Shown here in pieces: positions 19,512-27,585 of a stretch of 64,000 bases of DNA. The translations under genes and the position numbers were made by a program. The notes beneath the pieces are model-generated. The model was not told where the DNA came from, searched no databases, and worked only from the letters and a program-made list of their open reading frames with translations. How positions within the stretch are numbered: position 1 is the stretch's first letter; each line of letters starts with the position of its first letter. Source of the stretch: an uncultured Latescibacterota bacterium (GTDB lineage: Bacteria > Latescibacterota > UBA2968 > UBA8231); contig OX638377.1 in the NCBI GenBank assembly GCA_951813615.1, positions 1,054,001-1,118,000 of the forward strand, given 5' to 3'.

Positions 19512-20737
19512 CCGCTTCCTTTGACATCGCCAAAATCCGCCGCGACTTCCCCGTCCTCGGCGAAAAAATCCGTGGCAAGGATCTCGTCTATTTCGACAAC
19601 GGCGCGACCACCCAAAAGCCGCTGACGGTCATCTACGCGCTCCAGCGCTACTACGCCCGCGAAAACGCCAACATCCATCGCGGCGTCCACTTCCTCAGCC
19701 AACAGGCGACCTTTGCGTACGAACGCTCGCGCGGCCGGGTCGGCCAATTCATCAACGCCCGCGAGAGTAGCGAGATCGTCTTCGTGCGCGGCACCACCGA
19801 GGCGCTCAATCTCGTCGCCCACAGCTACGGCCGACCGCAGCTAGGCCCCGACGACGAGATCATTGTCTCGCAACTAGAGCACCATTCCAACATCGTGCCG
19901 TGGCAAATGCTGTGTGAGGAAAAGGGTGCGCGCCTGCGGGTAGTACCCATCAGCGATACGGGCGAGTTCCTCTTCGACGAATACGAGCGCCTGCTGTCCG
20001 AGCGCACCCGCATCGTCGCCGTCGCCCACGCTTCCAACGCCCTCGGCACCATCCTGCCGGTAAAGGAAATCACCGCCTTGGCTCATCAGCACGGCGCAAT
20101 CGTCGTCGTCGATGGAGCGCAGGGAGTACCCCACCTGCCGGTGGACGTGCAGGACCTCGACTGCGACTTCTACGCCTTTTCCGGGCACAAGCTCTTTGGC
20201 CCCACCGGCATCGGCGTGCTCTACGGCAAGCAGGCCCTTTTACACGCCATGCCGCCCTATGAAGGCGGTGGCTCCATGATCGAAAAGGTGAGCTTTGACG
20301 GCACCACGTATGCTCCCCCGCCGACTCGCTTTGAGGCCGGCACGCCGCACATCGCCGGCGTCACTGGCTTGGAGACCGCCATTGATTACGTCAACTCCGT
20401 GGGGAAGGAGCAGATCGCCGCGTACGAGGCCGACTTGCTCGCGTACGCAGACGCGGCCCTCTCCGAAATTCCGGGTCTGCGCCTGATTGGCACGGCCCGC
20501 GAGCGCGTGGCCGTGATCTCCTTCACCCTCGGCGACATCCACCCGCACGACATCGGCACCGTCCTCGACGCCGAGGGCATTGCCGTGCGCGCTGGCCACC
20601 ACTGCGCCCAGCCGACCATGCAGTTTTACCAAGTGCCCGCTACGGTGCGCGCCTCGTTGGCTTTTTACAACACGCGCGCGGAAATTGATGCCCTAGTCGC
20701 AGCGTTGCACAAAGTCAATAAAGTGTTTGGGGGATGA
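19508..20737 (+). CDS. sufS: SufS, group II cysteine desulfurase
   Basis: A 409-residue PLP enzyme that removes sulfur from cysteine and passes it to SufU. The GTG at 19508 overlaps the sufD stop and yields the normal N-terminus (IRRDFPVLGEKIRGKDLVYF). PLP lysine is K228 in FSGHKLFGPTG; the catalytic cysteine is C366 in RAGHHCAQP. The short GHHCAQ loop is typical of SufS-type group II enzymes. sufU follows after 44 bases. Function and pathway are secure. Confidence 0.97.
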   Translation: MTASFDIAKIRRDFPVLGEKIRGKDLVYFDNGATTQKPLTVIYALQRYYARENANIHRGVHFLSQQATFAYERSRGRVGQFINARESSEIVFVRGTTEALNLVAHSYGRPQLGPDDEIIVSQLEHHSNIVPWQMLCEEKGARLRVVPISDTGEFLFDEYERLLSERTRIVAVAHASNALGTILPVKEITALAHQHGAIVVVDGAQGVPHLPVDVQDLDCDFYAFSGHKLFGPTGIGVLYGKQALLHAMPPYEGGGSMIEKVSFDGTTYAPPPTRFEAGTPHIAGVTGLETAIDYVNSVGKEQIAAYEADLLAYADAALSEIPGLRLIGTARERVAVISFTLGDIHPHDIGTVLDAEGIAVRAGHHCAQPTMQFYQVPATVRASLAFYNTRAEIDALVAALHKVNKVFGG

Positions 20738-20781
20738 GGAATGGGTAAAGGTTTATACGACATTAACAAGGTATTTCAACG

Positions 20782-21234
20782 ATGACTGAGCTTCGCGAGC
20801 TGTACCAGCAGATCATCCTTGATCACAACAAAAATCCGCGCAACTTCGGCAAGCTGCCGGAAGCCAATCGCACGCAAGAGGGCTACAATCCCCTGTGCGG
20901 CGACCACCTACACATCTATCTCCACGTGGCCGACGAGCGGATTGCCGACATTAGCTTTGAGGGGTCGGGTTGCGCCATTTCCAAAGCCTCGGCTTCCCTG
21001 ATGACCGCCGCCCTCAAAGGCAAGCGTCCCGACGAGGCAGTCGAGCTGTTTGAGCAGTTCCAGCAGATGGTGACTGCGGACCCGGACGCGCCCGTCGATC
21101 ACCAAGCTTTGGGCAAGATGGCCGTCTTCGCTGGGGTGCGCGAGTTCCCCATGCGCGTCAAGTGCGCAACCCTCGCTTGGCACGCCGCCAAAGCGGCCAT
21201 AGAACAAGACCCATCACCCGCATCCACTGAATAA
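20782..21234 (+). CDS. sufU: SufU, sulfur-transfer partner of SufS
   Basis: A 150-residue SufU/NifU-N-type protein. The Zn or Fe-S ligand set is visible: C39 and D41 in NPLCGD, C64 in GSGCAISKAS and C128 in RVKCATLAW. The roughly 20-residue insertion between the second and third cysteine regions, compared with IscU, is characteristic of SufU, the zinc-dependent acceptor of sulfur from SufS. It lies directly after sufS, as in Firmicutes and Actinobacteria. Confidence 0.95.
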   Translation: MTELRELYQQIILDHNKNPRNFGKLPEANRTQEGYNPLCGDHLHIYLHVADERIADISFEGSGCAISKASASLMTAALKGKRPDEAVELFEQFQQMVTADPDAPVDHQALGKMAVFAGVREFPMRVKCATLAWHAAKAAIEQDPSPASTE

Positions 21235-21260
21235 AAGCGTCCTCTAAAAAGGAGTCCTCT

Positions 21261-21599
21261 ATGGAACTGTTGCACGAAAAAACCTTTCCCCCCGACTCTA
21301 CCGAGGCCAAAGTCGTGGCCGTGCTCAAGACCTGCTACGACCCTGAGATTCCGGTCGATATCTTTGCCCTCGGCCTGATCTACGACGTCGAGGTCAGCGA
21401 CTCGCAGGACGTCCACGTGACCATGACCTTGACCTCGCCCGCCTGCCCGGTAGCCGGCACGCTACCGCCGGAAATCGAGCACAAAATCAAGGCCCACGTC
21501 CCGGACATCGCCACGGCTCTGGTCGAGGTCGTGTGGGATCCGCCGTGGACGATAGACATGATGACCGAAGGGGCCAAACTCGAACTAGGCATGATGTAA
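21261..21599 (+). CDS. sufT: SufT-like DUF59 (MIP18 family) protein
   Basis: A 112-residue DUF59/MIP18-family protein, linked in known systems to Fe-S protein maturation. Motifs: YDPEIPVDIFALGLIYDV near residues 31-48, and the TSPACPVAGTLP loop whose cysteine (near residue 59) is the conserved one. AAAAAGGAGTCC precedes the ATG. The rrf2-type gene starts one base after the stop. The symbol is given by position in a suf operon; it could equally be called a PaaD-like assembly factor. Confidence 0.88.
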   Translation: MELLHEKTFPPDSTEAKVVAVLKTCYDPEIPVDIFALGLIYDVEVSDSQDVHVTMTLTSPACPVAGTLPPEIEHKIKAHVPDIATALVEVVWDPPWTIDMMTEGAKLELGMM

Positions 21600-21600
21600 A

Positions 21601-22059
21601 ATGAAACTCAGCTCAAGCGAAGAATACGGCTTGCGCTGCCTCTTGCAACTGGCCCGCCAGACTCCCGGCAGCCTGACCATCCCGGAAATCAGCCAAGCCG
21701 AGGGGATCACCCATCACAACGTCGCCAAACTCTTGCGCATTCTCCGGCAGGGCGGCTTTGTGGCAAGCGCCCGCGGCCAGCAAGGCGGCTACGCCCTCGC
21801 CAAACCTCCCCACCAAATCGCCGTAGCCGACGCGCTCGCCACGCTGGGCGGTCGCCTCTTCGACGACGATTTCTGCGACCACTTCGCCGGCAGCGCGGAT
21901 TGCTGCACACACTCGCTCACCGCTTGTTCGGTGCGTGCGTTGTGGGGGCAAGTGCAACAGGCCGTCGATCAAATCCTATCGCGCACGACCCTCGCCGACC
22001 TGCTTGAACAGGGCTACGCCCTAGCCGACGAAGAGGCTCTGCTCGATATATCGGCTTAG
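21601..22059 (+). CDS. Rrf2-family Fe-S-sensing transcription regulator
   Basis: A 152-residue Rrf2-family regulator. The winged helix covers residues 1-70 (KLSSSEEYGLRCLLQLA, then GYALAKPP). The Fe-S-binding region holds C92, C101, C102 and C109, so it probably carries a 2Fe-2S cluster as IscR does. At the end of the suf operon it most likely senses Fe-S status and represses the operon. The ATG follows the sufT-like stop by one base. Its stop overlaps by four bases the convergent dioxygenase gene. Confidence 0.92.
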   Translation: MKLSSSEEYGLRCLLQLARQTPGSLTIPEISQAEGITHHNVAKLLRILRQGGFVASARGQQGGYALAKPPHQIAVADALATLGGRLFDDDFCDHFAGSADCCTHSLTACSVRALWGQVQQAVDQILSRTTLADLLEQGYALADEEALLDISA

Positions 22060-22898
22060 GCCCGAAACGGATTCTCCTCCCCCTCGGCCCGATGCCGATA
22101 GAGCGGCTTGACCGCCTCCGGCAGGGCCTCGTAGGTCTCCTTCGGCACAATCGCATTGTTGCGCCCGCCAAATTCCACGCTCAACCACCACGGACAATAG
22201 CGCGTGATGATCGCCACCCTCGGCTCTGGGCTGGGGTTCGCCGCAGTCGAATGCCAGATTCGGCTGTCCATCACCAGCGCACTGCCCTCTGGGCCGACGA
22301 CCTGGATCTCCCCGCGAATCGGTTTGAACTGATCAATTCGCTCTTCCAGCCCTTCGGGCGTCTGGTGCATCCGCGGATTGAGCGGGTCGCGGTGACTGCG
22401 CGGCACCACCCACGTTCCGCCCGTCTCCGGGCCAAACGGCGACAGCATCCACAACACCGATAGCTGCATGGTCGCGTTCGGGAAGGGCTGCGCCACCCGG
22501 CCGGCAAAATCCCCGTCGGTCAGGTCGTGCGGCCAATCCGAGTGAAAGCCGCGCCAGTCCAAGTCCTCGCGGTTGGGCACTTGCGTCTTAAACTCGGTCT
22601 GCGCGATCCGCACGTGCCCGCCAAAAACCGCCTGCGCCACCCCCAACAAACGCTCGTCGCCCAGATACGGCGCAAACTCCGGCAAATACGCGATCAGGCA
22701 AATGCCCGGCTCGCCGTTGGGGCCGGTCTGCCGCCCGATGTGCCCGCCCATGGCCTCGTAGTCCTGCCGCGCCTTTGCGTGCGCTTCTTGCACGTGCACC
22801 CGCACTCGGTCTATGGCGTCCTCTGGAATAATCCGCTCCAACACGCACCAACCCTCGCGGCGCAATTGATCCACTTTTTCCTTTATCTCAGCGTCCAT
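22056..22898 (-). CDS. Phytanoyl-CoA dioxygenase-family (PhyH) oxygenase
   Basis: A 280-residue Fe(II)/2-oxoglutarate-dependent oxygenase of the PhyH family. The iron site is intact: FHSDW gives the H-x-D pair, the distal histidine is in DSRIWHSTAAN, and the 2OG-binding arginine is in EPRVAIITRY. The frame opens with TTG at 22925, but the ATG at 22898 is preferred because GAGG lies four bases upstream. The substrate is unknown; marine and soil bacteria of this kind carry many PhyH paralogues. It is divergent from the enolase-superfamily gene at 22991. A second PhyH-like gene lies at 24260. Confidence 0.88.
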   Translation of the reverse strand: MDAEIKEKVDQLRREGWCVLERIIPEDAIDRVRVHVQEAHAKARQDYEAMGGHIGRQTGPNGEPGICLIAYLPEFAPYLGDERLLGVAQAVFGGHVRIAQTEFKTQVPNREDLDWRGFHSDWPHDLTDGDFAGRVAQPFPNATMQLSVLWMLSPFGPETGGTWVVPRSHRDPLNPRMHQTPEGLEERIDQFKPIRGEIQVVGPEGSALVMDSRIWHSTAANPSPEPRVAIITRYCPWWLSVEFGGRNNAIVPKETYEALPEAVKPLYRHRAEGEENPFRA

Positions 22899-22990
22899 AA
22901 GACCTCTCATTTCTCGGTTGCCCAAGCAATTGCGTACTGCTATACTAGACCCACTCGCGAATGCACCCCACCCTTTTCCCGGCCCTTCTC

Positions 22991-24259
22991 ATGCACATCA
23001 CCGACATCGAAGTCCACGCCATCTGCCCGCCGTATTGCGACTTCAACGCCCTGGCGCTGGCTCGCTACCACGGCACGCGCATCCAACGCCGCGCCATCCT
23101 CGTCGTCCACACGGATAACGGCCTAGAGGGTCTCGGCGAGAACATCGGCGACGCGCCCGACGGCGACGCCTTGCGCGCAAAATACATCGGCACCTCGCCC
23201 TTTGACTGGATCAATGCCGAGCAGGACCTCGCCATGAACATGGCTTGCTACGACCTAATGGGCAAGCACCTCGGCATTCCCGCGTGGAAACTGATCGGCC
23301 CCAAGGTTCGCTCGTGGATTCCGGTCGCCGCCTGGACCGTGGCTCAAACCCCGGACGCCATGGCTGAAGAAGTGCGTCAAGCCGCCGCTCGCGGCTATCA
23401 CTGGATCAAGTACCACGTCGATGAAATGCAGGACGTCATCGCCCAAACCGAGGCCATGCAGGAAGCAGCCCCGCCCTACTTCAAGGTCCACTACGACTTC
23501 AACGCCAACAGCAACTACTACACCATGCGCACCATTCTCGCCGAGTTGGTCAAATTCCGGGTCGCCGGTCGCTTTGAAGACGTAGTCCAAGGCACGGACG
23601 AAGACGCCTACCGCATGTTGCGCGAGCAGTGCCCGCTGCCGATCATCGGCCATCACGTCCCGCCCGAAGCCATGACCAAGCGCTACGTCGATGGAACCAT
23701 GGCCGGACATGCTCCCATCGGCAGTGCAATCAAAGCAGCCGCCATTGCCGAGCGGCTCAACATGCCCCTCATGTACCAACAAACCGGAGGCACCATCAAC
23801 CAAGCCTTCTTGGCCCACGAAGTCGCAGTGTTCAAAATGGCCACCATCGACCACGTCAATTGCTGCCACCTGTGGCAGGAGGACGTGGTCAAAAACCCCA
23901 TGCCTGTAATCGACGGCAGCGTCGCCGTGCCCCAAGGGCCAGGCCTAGGGATCGAACTCGATCGCGCACAATTGGAAAAATTAGCCAGCGCTGCCCCGGT
24001 CGATAAAGGCCGCTTCTTAATCCGTATCCGCTCCGCAGGTGGCCTCACTGCGTATGTGCGCCACGACCCCGATCCGAACGGCTCTACCGACAATCTGCGC
24101 TTCCACGACCGCCTACACCGCCAAGGCATCCCCGGGCGGCCCCCTTCATACGCCAACCCGCTCACCACCGAATTCTGGGACGCAGAAAAAGACCCCGAGC
24201 ACTTTGAAGAACTGTGGCAGGCTACGGCCGACGGCCCTTTATGGAAAGAGGAACGTTAG
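22991..24259 (+). CDS. Enolase-superfamily (mandelate racemase/muconate lactonizing-like) protein
   Basis: A 422-residue member of the enolase superfamily, which abstracts a proton alpha to a carboxylate. The N-terminal capping domain covers residues 1-115 and the barrel follows. Residues HWIKYHVDEM sit where the catalytic K-x-K usually is but show one lysine; HYDFNAN provides a likely first metal ligand; PIIGHHVPPE is at the position of a later ligand. These departures make the reaction uncertain; sugar-acid dehydratase is one option. The ATG at 22991 is preferred to 22961 since MHITDIEVHAI is the typical start. It is followed with no gap by the second dioxygenase, suggesting a shared pathway. 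Confidence 0.82.
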   Translation: MHITDIEVHAICPPYCDFNALALARYHGTRIQRRAILVVHTDNGLEGLGENIGDAPDGDALRAKYIGTSPFDWINAEQDLAMNMACYDLMGKHLGIPAWKLIGPKVRSWIPVAAWTVAQTPDAMAEEVRQAAARGYHWIKYHVDEMQDVIAQTEAMQEAAPPYFKVHYDFNANSNYYTMRTILAELVKFRVAGRFEDVVQGTDEDAYRMLREQCPLPIIGHHVPPEAMTKRYVDGTMAGHAPIGSAIKAAAIAERLNMPLMYQQTGGTINQAFLAHEVAVFKMATIDHVNCCHLWQEDVVKNPMPVIDGSVAVPQGPGLGIELDRAQLEKLASAAPVDKGRFLIRIRSAGGLTAYVRHDPDPNGSTDNLRFHDRLHRQGIPGRPPSYANPLTTEFWDAEKDPEHFEELWQATADGPLWKEER

Positions 24260-25069
24260 ATGAACGAAGACGAAAAGTATTTTTTCGACCTCAACGGCTA
24301 CATCGTCGTGCCCAACGTCTTGTCAGCCGAGGACATCGCGCTGGCCAACGAGGCCATTGATCGCCATGCCGATCAGATCCACGAGCGCATCGGCGAGCTG
24401 TCGCTATCCGCCGGTTCCAAGGCACTCGAAGGCGTCACCGGCCGCGGCGACCTCGGCGGCGCACTTTCGTGGCCCGACCCGCATGGCCGCCCTTTCCGCG
24501 ACATGTTGGTCAATCCCAAGGTCGTGCCCTTTCTGCACGAGATTTTGGGCACTGGCTTCCGCCTCGACCACAATCTCGGCATCATCACCATGCGCAAAGG
24601 GGCCGAGGGCCACCTCCTGCACGGGTCGTCTGGCCCCGGCTTTGACCGCCACCAGTACTACATCTTCAAAGACGGCAAAATGCACAACGGCCTGACCGTA
24701 GCCGCCTACCAACTCACGGACGTGCGCGAGGGCGACGGAGGCTTGTGCTTGATCCCTGGCAGCCACAAGGGCAACTATCCCTGCCCGATGCCGCTCCGGC
24801 GCGGCGAAGCGTACCGCGAGTTCATCAAGCCGATTACCTGCAACGCCGGCGACTGCATCATATTCACCGAGGCCACCACCCACGGCACCCTGCCTTGGAC
24901 CGCCGACCACGACCGCCGCACCGCCCTCTTCCGCTTCTCACCGGGCAACCTCGCCTACGTACCCCACAACTGGTCCGAAGACATGCTCGCCCTAATGACC
25001 GACGAGCAGCGCAAGGTTCTAGAGCCGCCCTATCACGCACGGTTGGAGCGCCCCGTGTTGGAAGTGTAG
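24260..25069 (+). CDS. PhyH-family oxygenase, intact copy of the duplicated 3' end
   Basis: A 269-residue PhyH-like protein starting directly after the enolase-family stop (TAG then ATG) with AGAGGAACG upstream. Visible blocks are FDRHQYYIF, DVREGDGGLCLIPGSHKGN, and TEATTHGTLPW for the distal histidine with DRRTALFRFSPGN for the 2OG arginine. A clean H-x-D pair is not obvious, so the iron site may differ from the copy at 22056. The last 149 bases, from about 24921, recur almost unchanged at 26120-26268 in a chimeric relic, implying an ancestral tandem duplication. The VapC gene converges downstream, 12 bases away. Confidence 0.85.
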   Translation: MNEDEKYFFDLNGYIVVPNVLSAEDIALANEAIDRHADQIHERIGELSLSAGSKALEGVTGRGDLGGALSWPDPHGRPFRDMLVNPKVVPFLHEILGTGFRLDHNLGIITMRKGAEGHLLHGSSGPGFDRHQYYIFKDGKMHNGLTVAAYQLTDVREGDGGLCLIPGSHKGNYPCPMPLRRGEAYREFIKPITCNAGDCIIFTEATTHGTLPWTADHDRRTALFRFSPGNLAYVPHNWSEDMLALMTDEQRKVLEPPYHARLERPVLEV

Positions 25070-25081
25070 CCGGGACGCGGA

Positions 25082-25534
25082 TCAGCTTTCCGTTTGTCCG
25101 TCCGGTTCTTCGCTCTTCTCTTGCGGTACGGATGCCTCTGGTGAAAGCAGCAGCAATCCCGCCACGGATGCGAAGTGGCGGTCCATTGAAACCAGTCGCA
25201 GGCCGTGTTCCATAGCCTGCGCCGCAATCCAGATGTCGTTCGTCGGGATCGGGGTTCCGGCACTCCTCAATCCGTCGAGAATCTCGGCATAGAACTCGGC
25301 TGTATTCTCGCTAACGCCGCATATCGACACGCGCGGTGTATCGAGGAATTCGGCGAGTTCCTCGCGGTTCTTGCGCTCCTGTGTCCCACCCTTAAAGCCC
25401 GATAGCAACTCTCCAATACTGATCGAACTTATCGCGATTCGCGATGCCCGCCGCATTAGGGACACAACCGCCGGCTCTGCGCGCATGGCGTGCGAGTAGA
25501 TGTTGGTATCGATTAGGAACTCATTCACTGCCAC
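25082..25534 (-). CDS. vapC: VapC-like PIN-domain toxin
   Basis: A 150-residue PIN-domain protein. The four acidic residues expected for the RNase site are present: D9 (LIDTN), E42 (SIGELL), D100 (TNDIWIA) and D118 (SMDRHF). The last 20 residues are a charged tail rich in Glu and Ser. Its start overlaps the upstream antitoxin gene by ten bases. VapC toxins cleave specific RNAs and are held inactive by VapB; that activity is inferred here. It lies at the left edge of the insert separating two catabolic genes. Confidence 0.92.
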   Translation of the reverse strand: MAVNEFLIDTNIYSHAMRAEPAVVSLMRRASRIAISSISIGELLSGFKGGTQERKNREELAEFLDTPRVSICGVSENTAEFYAEILDGLRSAGTPIPTNDIWIAAQAMEHGLRLVSMDRHFASVAGLLLLSPEASVPQEKSEEPDGQTES

Positions 25535-25797
25535 AGTTCCGGATCAATGCCCCGCTCGGAATCGATCTTCTGCTGAATCTGGGCGAACTCGTCTTCGTCC
25601 CAACGTCCAAACAGGTGATCCAAGTCCCGATGGACCTCGGTGAATCGACGGGATCGGTCCAATCCGAACTGTTTGCGCAGGGCGTCCAGCGCTGTCTGAT
25701 TCACGCTCTTACCTTCTTGCTCGGCGACTTCCCTCAACTTGGCAGCAAGCTGGGGATCCAGTCCACGTAGGGTCATATTCTTCAGAACATCTGCCAA
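25525..25797 (-). CDS. vapB: VapB-like ribbon-helix-helix antitoxin
   Basis: A 90-residue antitoxin. The N-terminus MTLRGLDPQLAAKLREVA and ALDALRKQFG form a ribbon-helix-helix DNA-binding unit; the C-terminal half is acidic and aromatic (DLDHLFGRWDEDEF) and would wrap the toxin. A TTG start at 25797 is chosen because a perfect AAGGAGG lies six bases upstream; the internal ATG at 25776 has no such site. It overlaps vapC by ten bases. A strong promoter with a palindrome lies upstream, consistent with autorepression. Confidence 0.87.
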   Translation of the reverse strand: MADVLKNMTLRGLDPQLAAKLREVAEQEGKSVNQTALDALRKQFGLDRSRRFTEVHRDLDHLFGRWDEDEFAQIQQKIDSERGIDPELWQ

Positions 25798-25845
25798 GGA
25801 GTGCCTCCTTGAAATGAAATCAATATATGATGGCGATATAATCTC

Positions 25846-25874
25846 ATTATATGATATCATACTCTGACGGTCAA
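25846..25874 (-). promoter_or_regulatory. vapBC promoter with embedded palindromic operator
   Basis: On the minus strand TTGACC (25874-25869) and a perfect TATAAT (25851-25846) are 17 bases apart. A 10-base perfect palindrome, ATGATATCAT at 25851-25860, sits in the spacer against the -10 box, where a repressor would block RNA polymerase. The leader to the TTG start is about 40 bases. Autoregulation by the VapBC complex is inferred. Confidence 0.65.
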
Positions 25875-26058
25875 GAGACAGGGGCCTGAACGGCGCATTA
25901 CCTCGGCGTAGTAGTGTCCGAGGGGTACATCACTGACGCGACTTGACCTAGCGACCTAAAAGGCCCTTTATGGCTCCTAGGACACCGATACCGAAGCAAT
26001 GGCTTTAGCTGTTGCTTGACCTGAACTTTCAACAAAATCCACAGCTTAGGAAGTCCCC

Positions 26059-26268
26059 ATGCCCAAACGCAAAGTCGTCCTCACCGGTGCCGCCGGATAC
26101 GTCGCCGGTCGTATGTTGCCCGCCCTCTTCCGCTTCTCACCGGGCAACCTCGCCTATGTACCCCACAATTGGTCCGAAGACATGCTTGCCCTAATGACCG
26201 ACGAGCAGCGCAAGGTTCTAGAGCCGCCCTATCACGCACGGTTGGACCGTCCCGTGTTGGAAGTGTAG
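26059..26268 (+). pseudogene. Chimeric relic: epimerase 5' end fused in frame to PhyH oxygenase 3' end
   Basis: A 69-codon open frame made of two known pieces. The first 21 codons match the start of the NAD epimerase at 29545 (MPKRK-hV-h-TGA-GYVAGRMLPA). The rest, from base 26120, matches the last 149 bases of the oxygenase gene at 24260 with about five mismatches by eye, ending in the same RPVLEV and stop. Homology with the epimerase locus extends upstream to about 26027 (equivalent to 29513). The join keeps frame. The simplest history is a tandem duplication of the oxygenase-epimerase unit followed by a deletion. A functional product is unlikely, since neither domain is complete. Confidence 0.85.
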
Positions 26269-26270
26269 CT

Positions 26271-26366
26271 ATGACACCTGAGGCTTTCATCACCAAGTGG
26301 CGTATCGCTGAACCCACTCAATGCGTACTTTCTGAATGGATGGTCTACTGGAGGTGTTGGTCGTGA
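26271..26366 (+). pseudogene. Possible remnant of a DNA methyltransferase 5' end
   Basis: A 31-codon frame begins two bases after the chimeric relic. Its first dozen residues, MTPEAFITKWRI, resemble from memory the start of large class I DNA methyltransferases of the MmeI/type IIL or BREX-like kind; the following residues do not continue the match and the frame ends at 26366. It is read as a scrap left when a restriction-modification gene was deleted. It could be chance, because the matching stretch is short. Confidence 0.3.
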
Positions 26367-26437
26367 CTGCTGTTAACAGCATACTGACATCGTCGAGGCC
26401 ACGATCTATGTCGAGCATTGATCAACTTTCTTTTTAA

Positions 26438-27454
26438 GTGAATTCTCAGAAAATGGACACCAATAACAATGACCATACTATTTTCGGTTGGCGGATAACA
26501 ACCCCGCAAGTAGCTTCGATCTTTCTTGCTGGAGTCTATTTAGCTGGATTTCTGGTACTCAATGCCCACTTAGGTAAGCGAGGTATTTTTGACTTTGGTC
26601 TTGCTAACTCGAGATACTTGATCGCCGGTACACATTTCGTTGTGTTCTTAATCGTTTGGTATCTCTCCGCAGGTCGTGCAATAATTTTTTTCAATAAGTG
26701 GACCTGCGAGGAGATCAAATCTGCGACCGAACTTGGGCTCAGCCACTTTTGGCGTTTCGTCATTTTCACAAATTCTTTGATGAGATTAGGATTTCTTACC
26801 TGTATCTCGGCTGCATATTTCTCACTTATACTTCTAGAAAGTCCCGAACCCATAACACTCTATATTTATTTGGCCATTCTCTTCTTAATCGATTATTCTT
26901 GGGTTTCCTCAAATTTCAACCTTCACTATCCGCGTGCTAATCAGATATTCAAGCTGGTCACAAGGATTGTGGCGATCATTGTTTTCTTTATAACGATCAA
27001 CATTTCTTCAATGACAATGATTGTGTTCTTACACTTTATTACAATATCGATATACGTAAACCTTGTTACCGATTCCTTCGAGAGGTTCAGGATCACCAGC
27101 GACCGGCTCACGCACAACATAATTTCTTCTGCTATTTTCGTACTTTTATCTTCTGCGTCGTTTGGTCGGTTATATTATGAGCATATAACGCCCGACTTCG
27201 GAGGCGGTCAGCTCCAAGAGGTCGAAATCATAGTCGTCGATCAAACAGTAAGGAACAGCCTTGAGGTTATGGGCTTCAAAGTGGAACCCTTTCTCAAGGC
27301 CAAACTCATCTACGAAAATCAACAGGAATTTATTATTGATGTGGAGGATCAAACAATCCGGTTGTCTAGGAAAACCGTTGCAGGATTTAAAGTGTTACCT
27401 GTTGAAGATAGTCAGATTGATACTATGAAGTCTTACCTGTTGGATTTTGATTGA
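26438..27454 (+). CDS. Multi-pass membrane protein of unknown function with soluble C-terminal domain
   Basis: A 338-residue protein I do not recognise. About six hydrophobic segments lie at residues 26-46, 68-87, 107-137, 142-162, 175-210 and 225-245; residues 250-338 form a charged soluble domain with alternating strand-like stretches (VEIIVVDQTVR, EFIIDVEDQTIRL). The gene is clearly richer in A and T than the catabolic genes around it, suggesting horizontal transfer. Start may be GTG at 26438 or ATG at 26453; neither has a good ribosome site. It precedes a DUF262 nuclease gene by 131 bases and may be part of the same defence unit; that is inference. Confidence 0.7.
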   Translation: MNSQKMDTNNNDHTIFGWRITTPQVASIFLAGVYLAGFLVLNAHLGKRGIFDFGLANSRYLIAGTHFVVFLIVWYLSAGRAIIFFNKWTCEEIKSATELGLSHFWRFVIFTNSLMRLGFLTCISAAYFSLILLESPEPITLYIYLAILFLIDYSWVSSNFNLHYPRANQIFKLVTRIVAIIVFFITINISSMTMIVFLHFITISIYVNLVTDSFERFRITSDRLTHNIISSAIFVLLSSASFGRLYYEHITPDFGGGQLQEVEIIVVDQTVRNSLEVMGFKVEPFLKAKLIYENQQEFIIDVEDQTIRLSRKTVAGFKVLPVEDSQIDTMKSYLLDFD

Positions 27455-27585
27455 TCATCCTCGTCCCAGCACAGTAAGAAGGGAGGCGTTTGGAAAAGGT
27501 GAGAAACCTATGATGTGATTGTTCTGCGAAGTTGCTTCTCAGAGGCCATTTTAAAACTCGCGCCAAATAAGAAAGGAAATTTAGC

